A program made the position numbers and the translations under genes. 46,750 bases of DNA, from the NCBI GenBank assembly GCA_035762175.1, contig DASTPP010000085.1, positions 1-46,750 of the forward strand, in the 5' to 3' direction. The notes beneath the pieces are model-generated. The model made no database searches, had not been told where the DNA came from, and saw only the letters and a list, made by a program, of their open reading frames with translations. Of this stretch, positions 37,470 through 44,685 are shown piece after piece (position 1 is the stretch's first letter; the number at the start of each line of letters is the position of its first letter). The DNA comes from DASTPP01 sp035762175 (lineage in GTDB: Bacteria; Myxococcota_A; Polyangia; Polyangiales; Polyangiaceae).

Positions 37470-37568
37470 TACGGGCGGCTCATCGGCCGCTTGGATGAGA
37501 GCGGGCCAGAGGGGCGGGGCGACGCCGCCGACGCCGCCCCCTCGCTGCGGCGGTCGCGGCGCCGCGCG

Positions 37569-38798
37569 CTACTTGAAGACCGCGGGGAACGAGAAGAAGC
37601 TCGGCGCGCCCGTCGCCGTGGCCAGGCTCTGGGCGATGAGGAAAATCGACCATTCGCCGGCGGCGATGGTCTTCCAAGAGAGGGTCGACACCACGAAAGA
37701 GCCGTCGCCCGGCGGCAGCAGCGCGAGCAATGCCGGGGGCACGACCCCGGCGCCGCTGCCGGAGGCGAAGTCGCAGATCACTTGCGTGGTTTCGCCCGGG
37801 GGGCCCGCGGACAACAAGGCCTGCACGTCGCCCGACCCCCCGCCGACCCAGGCGACGGGGAGGTCGGAGGCTCGGTCGATGGTAAAGGTCGGCGGGGCCC
37901 CGGCCGGGACGGCGGGGGCGGTGACGAACACCTGACTGGGCGCCACGAGGGTACCCTGGAACGCCGGCACGAGGCCCCCGCTCGCCGCGAACGTCAGGGT
38001 CTCGCCGCCGTTCCACAGGCCGGTCGCGATATCCGAATAGAAAGGGTAGTAGCCCGTGCCCTCTTCGGGCTGCAAGGTGATGGGCTTGTCGCCGCCGACC
38101 AGGGTGACCGTGCCGGCGCTCACCGTCGCGCCGGCCGTCCCCGTGCCGCATCGGTAGGCGAGGCAGGAGCCCGCCTTGGCCAGCTCGATGCAAGGGGAGG
38201 GGACCGCTTCGGCGGCGAACGACGCGGTGGCGTTGGTGTACGCGCTGGCCGGCGTCTTGGCGCTCGCGGCGTAGATGCGCCCGCTCTTGGGCGGAGGGCC
38301 GCCCCCGCCATTGCCGCCGCCCCCGCTGCCGCTCTGCCCGCCCCCGCTGCCGCCGGGCCCGGACCCCGCCGCGCTGCCGCCTTGGCCGTTGCCGCCTGCA
38401 CCGGCCTGCCCGGAGCCGCCGGCGCCAGCTTGCCCGGAGCCTGCCTCACCGCTGCCGCCGGCGCCGCCCGGCCCGTCGCCGCCGCTGCCGCCCGGCCCGT
38501 CGCCGCCCCCCTGCCCGTCGCCCCCGCTGCCGCCCGGCCCGTCGCCGCCCGCGCCGTCGCCCGCGGCGCCGCCGCTGCCCCCGCCGCTGCCCGCGGTGCC
38601 GCCGCCCTGCCCGGAGCCGGCGGGGCCGCCGCCTTGGCCGGCCGCGGCGCCCTGCCCGCCTCGCCCGCCCGAGCCCGCGCCGCCGCCCGTGTGGCCGCCG
38701 CCCGCCCCCCCGGAAGGGGCGTCGTCGTCGTCACCGCACGCGCCGAAGCTCAGAAGGGCCAGCCCGAAAAAGATGCGATAGATCGACTTCTGGTTCAT
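37569..38798 (-). CDS. Lipoprotein with long Gly-rich linker, unknown function
   Basis: Length 409 aa from ATG 38798 (MNQKSIYRIFFGLALLSFGAC), a good lipobox followed by GDDDD. About 150 residues of Gly/Ala/Ser/Gln repeats (GGxGG type, DNA 38310-38720) form an extended linker. The C-terminal 240 residues are beta-rich with two Cys pairs (CIELAKAGSCLAYRC and ICDF) and no catalytic motif, perhaps a surface-exposed binding domain. The linker repeats include 21-, 24- and 27-base direct repeats that make length variation likely. Convergent with the preceding gene over a 99-bp spacer. Confidence 0.8.
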   Translation of the reverse strand: MNQKSIYRIFFGLALLSFGACGDDDDAPSGGAGGGHTGGGAGSGGRGGQGAAAGQGGGPAGSGQGGGTAGSGGGSGGAAGDGAGGDGPGGSGGDGQGGGDGPGGSGGDGPGGAGGSGEAGSGQAGAGGSGQAGAGGNGQGGSAAGSGPGGSGGGQSGSGGGGNGGGGPPPKSGRIYAASAKTPASAYTNATASFAAEAVPSPCIELAKAGSCLAYRCGTGTAGATVSAGTVTLVGGDKPITLQPEEGTGYYPFYSDIATGLWNGGETLTFAASGGLVPAFQGTLVAPSQVFVTAPAVPAGAPPTFTIDRASDLPVAWVGGGSGDVQALLSAGPPGETTQVICDFASGSGAGVVPPALLALLPPGDGSFVVSTLSWKTIAAGEWSIFLIAQSLATATGAPSFFSFPAVFK

Positions 38799-38949
38799 CG
38801 CGAAGAACCCCCGAGGCCGCCAGCGTTGCCCCTCGGGCGAACCGAGGACAAGCCAAATCTCTCGGGCGACCCGAGGGCAAGCCAAATGAGCCCCGCTGAG
38901 ACGGACATGCAGCGCCCACCTCTCGCCGGCTCGCCCGGGCGGCGCTCGT

Positions 38950-39054
38950 CACTCGACGTCGGTCGGTAGCGACGGGTCGCACGTCACTCGACGTCGGTCG
39001 GCAGCGACGGGTCGCCCGTCACTCGAAGTCGGTCGGCAGGGACGGGTCGCGGGC
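38950..39054. repeat. 35-bp tandem triplication of a gene's 3' end
   Basis: Three units begin at 38950, 38985 and 39020 with CACTCGACGTCGGTCGG-type sequence. The third is inside the Nudix gene's last codons (DPSLPTDFE then TGA at 39019-39021). The two others are downstream copies outside the frame. They differ from the coding copy at two or three positions. Confidence 0.9.
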
Positions 39055-39657
39055 GTGGTCGAACATGCGCTTCACCTGGGCCGGGAGCACGCGGCCGATC
39101 GACAGATCGTCGGGCAAGGCGCCTTCGGCGAACCAGCCGACTTCGGTGGTCTCGAGGCTCGTCGTGGCGACGCCGCCCACGAGATCGCAGAGGTAGAAGA
39201 GCTTGCAGCACGAGAAGGGGCTCGGGGGGTGGCCCTGGCGGGCGCGGTCCCACAGGGCGGCGAGCTTGCGCACGCGCACGTGGTAGCCGCTCTCTTCGCG
39301 CACCTCTTTGACGGCGCTCTCGGCGGGGGTCAGGTTCACGTCGGCCCAGCCGCCGGGGAGCGTCCAGCGGTCGTGGTCGGCCGCCTCGCGCACCAGGAGC
39401 AGGCGCCCCTCGGCGTCGAGCACCGCGGCGCGCACGTCGACCTTGGGGGTCGCGTAGCCGCGCTCGCCGGCGAAGAGCGCCTCGATGTGCTCGGCCGGGG
39501 CGCCGGTGTGCGCCGCCATCGCCCGCGACGCGAGGGCGCGCAGCGCCTCGTAGCGCTCGCGGTCGTAGGGGTCGCGCGTGAAGGCGAGGCCGGTTTGCGC
39601 GATGGCCTGCAGCTCGCGCGCCCAGACTAGCCACTCGGGTTCGGTCGACGGCTTCAT
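39019..39657 (-). CDS. Nudix hydrolase
   Basis: Length 212 aa, starting MKPSTEPEWLVWARELQAIA. The N-terminal 70 residues are an alpha-helical domain seen in Nudix proteins acting on ADP-ribose or nucleoside diphosphates. The Nudix box is intact: GGWADVNLTPAESAVKEVREESGY (Gx5Ex7REUxEExGU). Length and the downstream LFYLCDLVGG fit the ADP-ribose pyrophosphatase-like group. It is cytosolic. The 3' end of this gene is triplicated immediately downstream. Confidence 0.93.
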   Translation of the reverse strand: MKPSTEPEWLVWARELQAIAQTGLAFTRDPYDRERYEALRALASRAMAAHTGAPAEHIEALFAGERGYATPKVDVRAAVLDAEGRLLLVREAADHDRWTLPGGWADVNLTPAESAVKEVREESGYHVRVRKLAALWDRARQGHPPSPFSCCKLFYLCDLVGGVATTSLETTEVGWFAEGALPDDLSIGRVLPAQVKRMFDHARDPSLPTDFE

Positions 39658-39703
39658 GCCTCCCGCCTCGTCGTACCACGGCGCCGCCGGCGCCGCGACC
39701 GCG

Positions 39704-40063
39704 TCAGCCGCCCGGCTGGTCGGGCGTCTCGTGGCGGAACGTGAGCGGGACGCCGAGGGCCGTCGTGAGCGTGATGGCGCCGAGGCGCACGAAGGGGCCG
39801 CCGCCCACGACCTCGACCGACTCGAGGTTGTGCCGATGGGGCCAGAGCGCCCGCTGCCACGCGACGCGCGCGCCGGTCTCGTACCCTTGCATGGCGCGCA
39901 AGTCCCAGAGGACCTTGGTCGGCGCCACCGCCAGCACCTCGGCGAACGCGTGGGCCGACGCGATGCCGTCGGCCGTGCTCAACCGGCCCGTGAACTTGAA
40001 GACGACGCCGTCGGACCGGCGCACCATGAGCCAAGAGCTCGACACGATCGGATAAGATAGCAC
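39704..40063 (-). CDS. Small protein resembling STAS/SpoIIAA-like domains
   Basis: Length 119 aa from GTG 40063, chosen because GGGAGGG lies nine bases upstream. An ATG at 40027 has a weak site, and the longest frame starts at 40159. The sequence RRSDGVVFKFTGRLSTADGI, then AEVLAVAPTKVLWDLRAMQG and SVEVVGGGPFVRLGAITLTT has the strand-helix alternation and conserved Asp of SpoIIAA/STAS-type folds. No kinase or phosphatase motif. The function is unknown; such domains often act as small regulators. It is divergent from the gene at 40350. Confidence 0.5.
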   Translation of the reverse strand: MLSYPIVSSSWLMVRRSDGVVFKFTGRLSTADGIASAHAFAEVLAVAPTKVLWDLRAMQGYETGARVAWQRALWPHRHNLESVEVVGGGPFVRLGAITLTTALGVPLTFRHETPDQPGG

Positions 40064-40212
40064 CTTCGCGCGCCCTCCCGAAGGGGCCGCCCGCGCAGCT
40101 CGTTTTAAGAGGGCGACCCGGCCGAAGCCCTCGAGTGGCGACCCTGATCGAGCGGTCATGGCCCCCCGAGCGTCGCCCCTGGGCGCGCTCGAAGTGCGGC
40201 GAATTCGGGCGT

Positions 40213-40228
40213 TGGCACGTCGAATGCT
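40213..40228 (+). promoter_or_regulatory. Candidate sigma-54 (-24/-12) promoter
   Basis: TGGCACGTCGAATGCT matches the consensus TGGCACGNNNNTTGCW at every defined position but one (A instead of T at the first base of the -12 block). The GG and GC doublets are 12 bp apart, as required. It points at the lipoprotein gene starting at 40350, about 110 bp downstream of the predicted start. The divergent spacer 40064-40349 shows no other element I can support. Confidence 0.5.
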
Positions 40229-40349
40229 CGGGCGCCCTGCCCCCTCGGTCGTGGCATAAAGGCTCGGGGGCCGCAGCCGGCGCGCCCTCGGGTTGACTTC
40301 GCCCGGCGCGCGGGCGGCTCACCCCCCCATCAAGCGATTCGGAGATCGC

Positions 40350-41897
40350 ATGAAAGCACGAACCCTGCTGACGTTTCTTGGCGTGGTTGTCGCGTCCGGC
40401 TGCTTCGGCGCGGGCTGCGGCGACGACGATGATGACACGAACCCCGGCGGGGCGGGGCAGGGCCAGGCCGGGGCGTCCGCCGGCGGCGCGTCGGGCACGG
40501 GCGGCGGCGGGCAGGCGGGGGCGGGCGCGGCCGGCGCGGGCGCGGCCGGCGCGGGCGCGGCGGGGGCGGGGGGCTCGAGGCGGCAGCGCGTCGTCGTGCG
40601 CGAGTCCGCCGAGCCGGTCGAGGGCGTCGACGTCTTGGCGCACGACGGCGGGGGGGCGCTCCGCGCGCGCACGACGACGGGCGCCGACGGCGCGGCGAGC
40701 GTCGAGGTCCCCGCCGGGGGGAGCGTCACGGTCGCGTACGCGGGCGACGACGACAAGGTAGTGTCCACCCATTATGGCCTCGACGGCAGCTTCGATCTCG
40801 ACGTCGACTTCGGCGGCGGCGGCGGCAGCGTCGGCGTCACCCCGATGCGCGTGCGGGTCACGCCGTCGGCGCCCGGCCTGCAGCCCTCCGCGTACGGGGT
40901 CGCGCTCTCGTGCGACGATCTGTTCTCGCTCACCGCGCCCGGCGGGGTCAACGACCGGCCCGGGTTTACCGGGTGCGGCGGCGGCGCCTACGACGTGCTC
41001 GTGGTGGCGATCGACAAGGCGGGGGTGCCCCTCGCGTACGGCACCGTGGTCGGCGCCCCCTTTCAGCCGGGGGTCGAGGCGAAGCACGCGGTCGTCGTCG
41101 ACCAAACCGACTTCATCGAGCACAAGTTCGCGGTGCAAGGCGCCCCGGCCGGCTTCGCGCCGACCGCGGCCTTTCCGAGCGCGGTGCGGGGCGGGTGGTC
41201 GTTCTTCGACCTGCCCGAGACCTCGGGCGGGGGCGACGGCTCGTCGGGCACCTTCTGGGTGCCGAACGGGTTCTTCGAGAAGGTCTCGTTCGGCCAGAGC
41301 GTCGCCCAGACCCTCGAGGGCGGGCTGCGGCGCTTGCTCAGCTATCGAAAGAACGCCGCGGGCTCGACCCTGGGCGCCATCGCCTGGCCCGCGAACGTGA
41401 TGGCGCTCATCGACTCGGTCACGCCCGACTTCGACACCGACCCCGCGCGCCCCTCGGTTGCCTGGCAGGTCGCGGTCGCGGGGGGCCTCGGCGACATGCT
41501 TTCGGTGCGCACCGGCTGGCTGACGCCCGGCGGCGAGCTGAGGTGGCAGGTGTTCGCGCCCCCCGCCCGCGCCGGCGGCGTGCGCCTCGTCGAGCTGCCC
41601 GAAGACCTCTCGGGCTACGCGCCCGGCGCGGGCGCCGAGCTCGACTTCGTGCATACCGCGCTCTTCGACGTGCTCGGCACCGAGTCGGCGGCCGACTTTT
41701 ATCGGCAGGTTGCCTTTCCGGCCGAGATGCTGATCTCGGTCGCCGAATACCCCGTGTCGTCCGTCGGGCCGGTGGGGGCGCCGCGGGCGCCGGCCGAGAG
41801 CACCGGGCCGCGGCGGCTCGGGGGCGACCTCTCGGTCGACGGGGGCGGGCGACGGCCCCCGCTCGCGGGGCGGCGGCGCGAGCGGCAGCTGCGCTGA
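40350..41897 (+). CDS. Lipoprotein with Gly-rich linker and beta-rich surface domain
   Basis: Length 515 aa from ATG 40350. The leader KARTLLTFLGVVVASGCFGAGC has two Cys that could be the lipid site, followed by GDDDDD. A Gly/Ala/Ser/Gln linker (residues about 30-70) precedes a domain with a carboxypeptidase-regulatory-like start (VEGVDVLAHDGGGALRARTT, TTGADGAASVEVPAGGSVTV). Similar linker style is in the gene at 37569-38798. The last 30 residues (RRPPLAGRRRERQLR) are Arg-rich, unlike the rest, and may indicate a frameshift near 41800 or a natural tail. Function unknown; probably surface exposed. A candidate sigma-54 promoter precedes it. Confidence 0.8.
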   Translation: MKARTLLTFLGVVVASGCFGAGCGDDDDDTNPGGAGQGQAGASAGGASGTGGGGQAGAGAAGAGAAGAGAAGAGGSRRQRVVVRESAEPVEGVDVLAHDGGGALRARTTTGADGAASVEVPAGGSVTVAYAGDDDKVVSTHYGLDGSFDLDVDFGGGGGSVGVTPMRVRVTPSAPGLQPSAYGVALSCDDLFSLTAPGGVNDRPGFTGCGGGAYDVLVVAIDKAGVPLAYGTVVGAPFQPGVEAKHAVVVDQTDFIEHKFAVQGAPAGFAPTAAFPSAVRGGWSFFDLPETSGGGDGSSGTFWVPNGFFEKVSFGQSVAQTLEGGLRRLLSYRKNAAGSTLGAIAWPANVMALIDSVTPDFDTDPARPSVAWQVAVAGGLGDMLSVRTGWLTPGGELRWQVFAPPARAGGVRLVELPEDLSGYAPGAGAELDFVHTALFDVLGTESAADFYRQVAFPAEMLISVAEYPVSSVGPVGAPRAPAESTGPRRLGGDLSVDGGGRRPPLAGRRRERQLR

Positions 41898-41935
41898 GCC
41901 GGGGGCAGCCCCTGACGCGCCCCGGCGCCGCCTCG

Positions 41936-42334
41936 TCACTTGGTGCGCGGCGGCCTTTCGGGGCCGTCGGCCGCCCAGGAGAGCTCGCGCTCGAGGAGGT
42001 CACGGCGCCGCACCACGACGAAGTCGAAGTCGGTTCGCGACACGCCGCCGCGCGTGGCGCGCTTCGCGGTCAAGAGCACGGGGATGTGCCGGTCGGCCGC
42101 CCCGAGCAGCGTGACGTAGACGTTGTCGGCCCGGCCGTGCAGGGCGAGCCGCGGCCACAGGTGGGCGTCGAACAAGACGCGCGTGGGGAGCGGCAGGATC
42201 ACCCTCAGCGACGCCCCGATCAGATCGGCCCGCGCGCGGCCGAGCACCTCGAGGCCGGCCTCGCTCACGGCGCGGATGATGCGCCCGTCGTCGAACGACA
42301 GCGAGCCGCCGGGCGCCATCGAGCTCTTGGTCAT
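41936..42334 (-). CDS. Stand-alone PAS-domain protein of the RsbP type
   Basis: Length 132 aa. The PAS fold is visible in FDDGRIIRAVSEAGLEVLGR, RADLIGASLRVILP and RTDFDFVVVRRRDLLERELS. In Bacillus subtilis RsbP a PAS domain is followed by a coiled coil and a PP2C phosphatase. Here the protein ends at the beginning of the coiled coil (LLERELSWAADGPERPPRTK). There is no PP2C sequence downstream, where the neighbour is on the opposite strand. Its ATG overlaps the stop of the rsbQ-like gene (ATGA), implying translational coupling. It may pass a signal to a phosphatase elsewhere, or be a truncated gene. Confidence 0.8.
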   Translation of the reverse strand: MTKSSMAPGGSLSFDDGRIIRAVSEAGLEVLGRARADLIGASLRVILPLPTRVLFDAHLWPRLALHGRADNVYVTLLGAADRHIPVLLTAKRATRGGVSRTDFDFVVVRRRDLLERELSWAADGPERPPRTK

Positions 42335-43146
42335 AGCTCTTCGAGGGGCGTGCGCAAGTACTCGCGTACGCGCGCCTCGACCTCGCGCGGGTGGCTCACG
42401 TGGGGGCAGTGCCCCTCGGCGTCCAAGAGGACATACTTGCTCCGCGGCAGGTGCTCTCGGACGTACTCGCCGACGACGGTCGGCGCGATGTCGTCGCGCG
42501 CGCATTGGAGCACGAGGCAGGGCTGCCGCACGCGCGGCAGGTAGGCCCGCGCGTCCGACAGGAAGGTGAGCTCGGCGAAGCGGCTGGCCGCGCGGCGGTC
42601 GAGGGAGCAAAAGGTGTCGTTCAGCTCGCGCGCGAGCCCGGGCTCTTTGAGCACCATGCCCGAGAAGGACTCGGCCCACCCGAGGTAGTTGCGGTCCATC
42701 AGCTCGAGCAGCCCTTCGATGTCCGAGCGCTGGAAGCCCCCGACGTAGTCGGGCGGGTCGTCGAGAAAGCGCGGCGAGGGGCACACGAACACGAGGCGCT
42801 CGAAGCGCTTGGGAAGTTGCAGCGCGGCGTAGATGCCCACCGTGCAGCCGACCGAGTGCCCGACCAGGACGGCGTCGCGCAAATCGAGCGCCTCGGCGAT
42901 CTCGACGAGGTCGCGCGCGTAGCCGTCGAGCGAGCCGTAGCGGCGCGGGTCGTACGCGGACGCGTCGGCGCGGCCGGAGCCCACGTAGTCGAAGAGCACG
43001 ACGTGGTGGTCGCTCGCGAGGGAGGGGGCCACGAAGCGCCAGATGGTCTGGTCGCACCCGAAGCCGTTGACGAAAATTAGCGTTCGGGGCCCGTAGCCCA
43101 AGGTAGTTACGTTGTTGCGGAGTTGGACCGAGGCTGAGGTATTCAT
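42331..43146 (-). CDS. rsbQ: RsbQ-like alpha/beta hydrolase
   Basis: Length 271 aa. The protein matches Bacillus RsbQ along its length: GFGCDQTIWRFVAPSL, VVLFDYVGSGRAD, YDPRRYGSLDGYARD, CPSPRFLDDPPDYVGGF and EGHCPHVSHP. The catalytic triad is in place: S98 in GHSVG, Asp at 218/219 in CARDDIAP, and H246 in GHCPH. RsbQ positively controls the RsbP phosphatase in energy-stress signalling and is a relative of the plant D14/KAI2 receptors. It overlaps the downstream PAS gene by four bases. The symbol is used by similarity; the pathway here is untested. Confidence 0.92.
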   Translation of the reverse strand: MNTSASVQLRNNVTTLGYGPRTLIFVNGFGCDQTIWRFVAPSLASDHHVVLFDYVGSGRADASAYDPRRYGSLDGYARDLVEIAEALDLRDAVLVGHSVGCTVGIYAALQLPKRFERLVFVCPSPRFLDDPPDYVGGFQRSDIEGLLELMDRNYLGWAESFSGMVLKEPGLARELNDTFCSLDRRAASRFAELTFLSDARAYLPRVRQPCLVLQCARDDIAPTVVGEYVREHLPRSKYVLLDAEGHCPHVSHPREVEARVREYLRTPLEEL

Positions 43147-43266
43147 CTGCAGGGGCCAGTGTAGTCTATCTTTCCACCCCCCTTAAGTCATAATTCCGCT
43201 CGCCACGGAACGCAATTTTCGAACCACCGACGTGTCAGAGGGGAGACAAGCTGAACGCATGGCGCG

Positions 43267-43422
43267 TCAGGTCGCGTCGCGCAAGAGCGGCTCGACGCGG
43301 CGGGTGTACTGGGCGACGAGCGCGCGCCCCTCAGCGGGCGGCGAAGCCGGGCTGCAGGGCGGCGCCGTCGTTGGCGACGAGGCCTCGGGTCCACGAGACC
43401 GAGGCGTCGGCCTCGAACGAGG
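43267..43422 (-). pseudogene. Truncated, frameshifted copy of the 3' end of the AAA+ ATPase gene
   Basis: This 156-bp segment is nearly identical to 44686-44858, the last 58 codons of the AAA+ ATPase gene (PilZ-like C-terminus), in the same orientation. It has single-base changes and a 17-bp deletion at about 43341, which shifts the frame. It keeps the stop codon end (frame TGA at 43267-43269). It lies in the spacer between the rsbQ-like and ClpP-like genes and explains most of 43147-43440. Confidence 0.9.
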
Positions 43423-43440
43423 GGGCGCGCGGGCGCGCGG

Positions 43441-44040
43441 TCAGCCGAGCTCCGAGACGTGCCCGATGATCCGGCCCGCGAGGCCGTACTCGACGGCCTC
43501 GGTCGCCGTCAGCCAGTGGTTGCGGTTCATCTCGCGCGCGAGCTTCTCGAGCGGCTGTCCGGTGGCCTCGGCGAAGATGCGCTGCTGGCGCTCGCGTATG
43601 GCGACGACCTGGCGCGCCTCGATCTCGATGTCGGTGACCGCGCCCGAGACGCCGCCGCTCGGCTCGTGCAAGAGAAAGCGCGTGTTGGGCAGCGCGAAGC
43701 GGCGCTCGCGCGGGGCCGCGACGAAGATGAGCGCGCCCGCGCTCGCGACCCAGCCCGTGCCGACGATCTTCACCGGCGGCTCGATGAAGCGAATCACGTC
43801 GTGAATCGCGTCGCCCGACTCGACGTGCCCGCCGGGCGAGCAAATCACCACGCGGATGGGCTCGCGCCCGCCGGCGGCGAGCGAGAGCAGCTGGGCGCAG
43901 GCGCGCTCGGCGAGCGCGGGCGTGATCTCGCCGAAGACGAGCACGGTGCGCGCGGCGAGCAGGCGCTCGACGAGCGGCGCGGGCGCCGCCCCGTCGGGGC
44001 CTTCGCGTTCGGGGTGGTCGGCCAGGAAGTGGGCGTTCAT
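43441..44040 (-). CDS. ClpP-like serine protease family protein
   Basis: Length 199 aa, the ClpP size. Motifs match the ClpP fold: VICSPGGHVESGDAIHDVIR, catalytic Ser in GTGWVASAGALIF (S100) and His in RFLLHEPSGG (H125), and ATEAVEYGLAGRII. The position of the catalytic Asp (E. coli D171, in TERDRFLSA) aligns to Asn 174 in EMNRNHWLTA. This may lower or abolish activity, though other acidic residues could substitute. No ClpX/ClpA gene is nearby. It lies between the two direct copies of the ATPase 3' end. Confidence 0.88.
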   Translation of the reverse strand: MNAHFLADHPEREGPDGAAPAPLVERLLAARTVLVFGEITPALAERACAQLLSLAAGGREPIRVVICSPGGHVESGDAIHDVIRFIEPPVKIVGTGWVASAGALIFVAAPRERRFALPNTRFLLHEPSGGVSGAVTDIEIEARQVVAIRERQQRIFAEATGQPLEKLAREMNRNHWLTATEAVEYGLAGRIIGHVSELG

Positions 44041-44174
44041 GGAGGCGCAGTGTCCGCGCTCGGGGCGGCCCCGGCCATGCCCCGGGCGCTCGACGTTTTG
44101 TCCGAGGCTCTCGAATTCGCGCGGCGGCCGCGCACGGCCTTTACGGCGCGCGCGCGACCCGCCACGCTGAGGCC

Positions 44175-44636
44175 ATGGGTCGGCTCGACGAACCCCCCTG
44201 CCGCCTGCGCCTGATCCGCGGCGGCTTGGCCGTAAACGACGCGCCCGCGGCGCCCGCGCCCGAGGGCGGCGAGCGGGCGTCGCGCGACGACGCGCAGGTG
44301 CGCAAGGCCATCGACCTCATGCTCGGCGCGCTCGACGCCCGCTGGACGGTGACGCAGCTCGCCCGCAAGGTCGGGCTGTCGCGCGCGGCCTTCGCCCGGC
44401 GCTTCGTCGCGAGCGAGGGCGTGTCGCCGCTGCGCTACCTCTCGCACGCCCGCATGCGGCGCGCCGCCGAGCTGCTGCGCGCGACCGACTGGGGCCTGGC
44501 CCGGGTCGGGGCGGCGGTGGGCTACGAGTCCGAGTTTGCGTTCAACCGCGCCTTCAAGCGCGCGCACCACGTCGCCCCCGGGGCGTACCGCCGCGGCCGC
44601 GCCCCGGCCCGGCTGACCCTTCGCGCCGCGGCCTGA
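44175..44636 (+). CDS. Short AraC-type transcriptional regulator lacking an obvious sensor domain
   Basis: Length 153 aa. The C-terminal 100 residues form the AraC double helix-turn-helix: ARWTVTQLARKVGLSRAAFA, then FVASEGVSPLRYLSHARMRR and VGAAVGYESEFAFNRAFKRA, with the usual signature. The N-terminal 45 residues are too short for a cupin or ligand domain, so it acts as a bare DNA-binding module or is a 5'-truncated gene. The divergent ClpP-like gene starts 134 bp away and is the obvious candidate target. A shared spacer holds the promoters. Confidence 0.88.
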   Translation: MGRLDEPPCRLRLIRGGLAVNDAPAAPAPEGGERASRDDAQVRKAIDLMLGALDARWTVTQLARKVGLSRAAFARRFVASEGVSPLRYLSHARMRRAAELLRATDWGLARVGAAVGYESEFAFNRAFKRAHHVAPGAYRRGRAPARLTLRAAA

Positions 44637-44685
44637 CGCGAGCAGATCTCGCGCACTCACCCGGTACGAGCCGGGGCCCGGCGGG

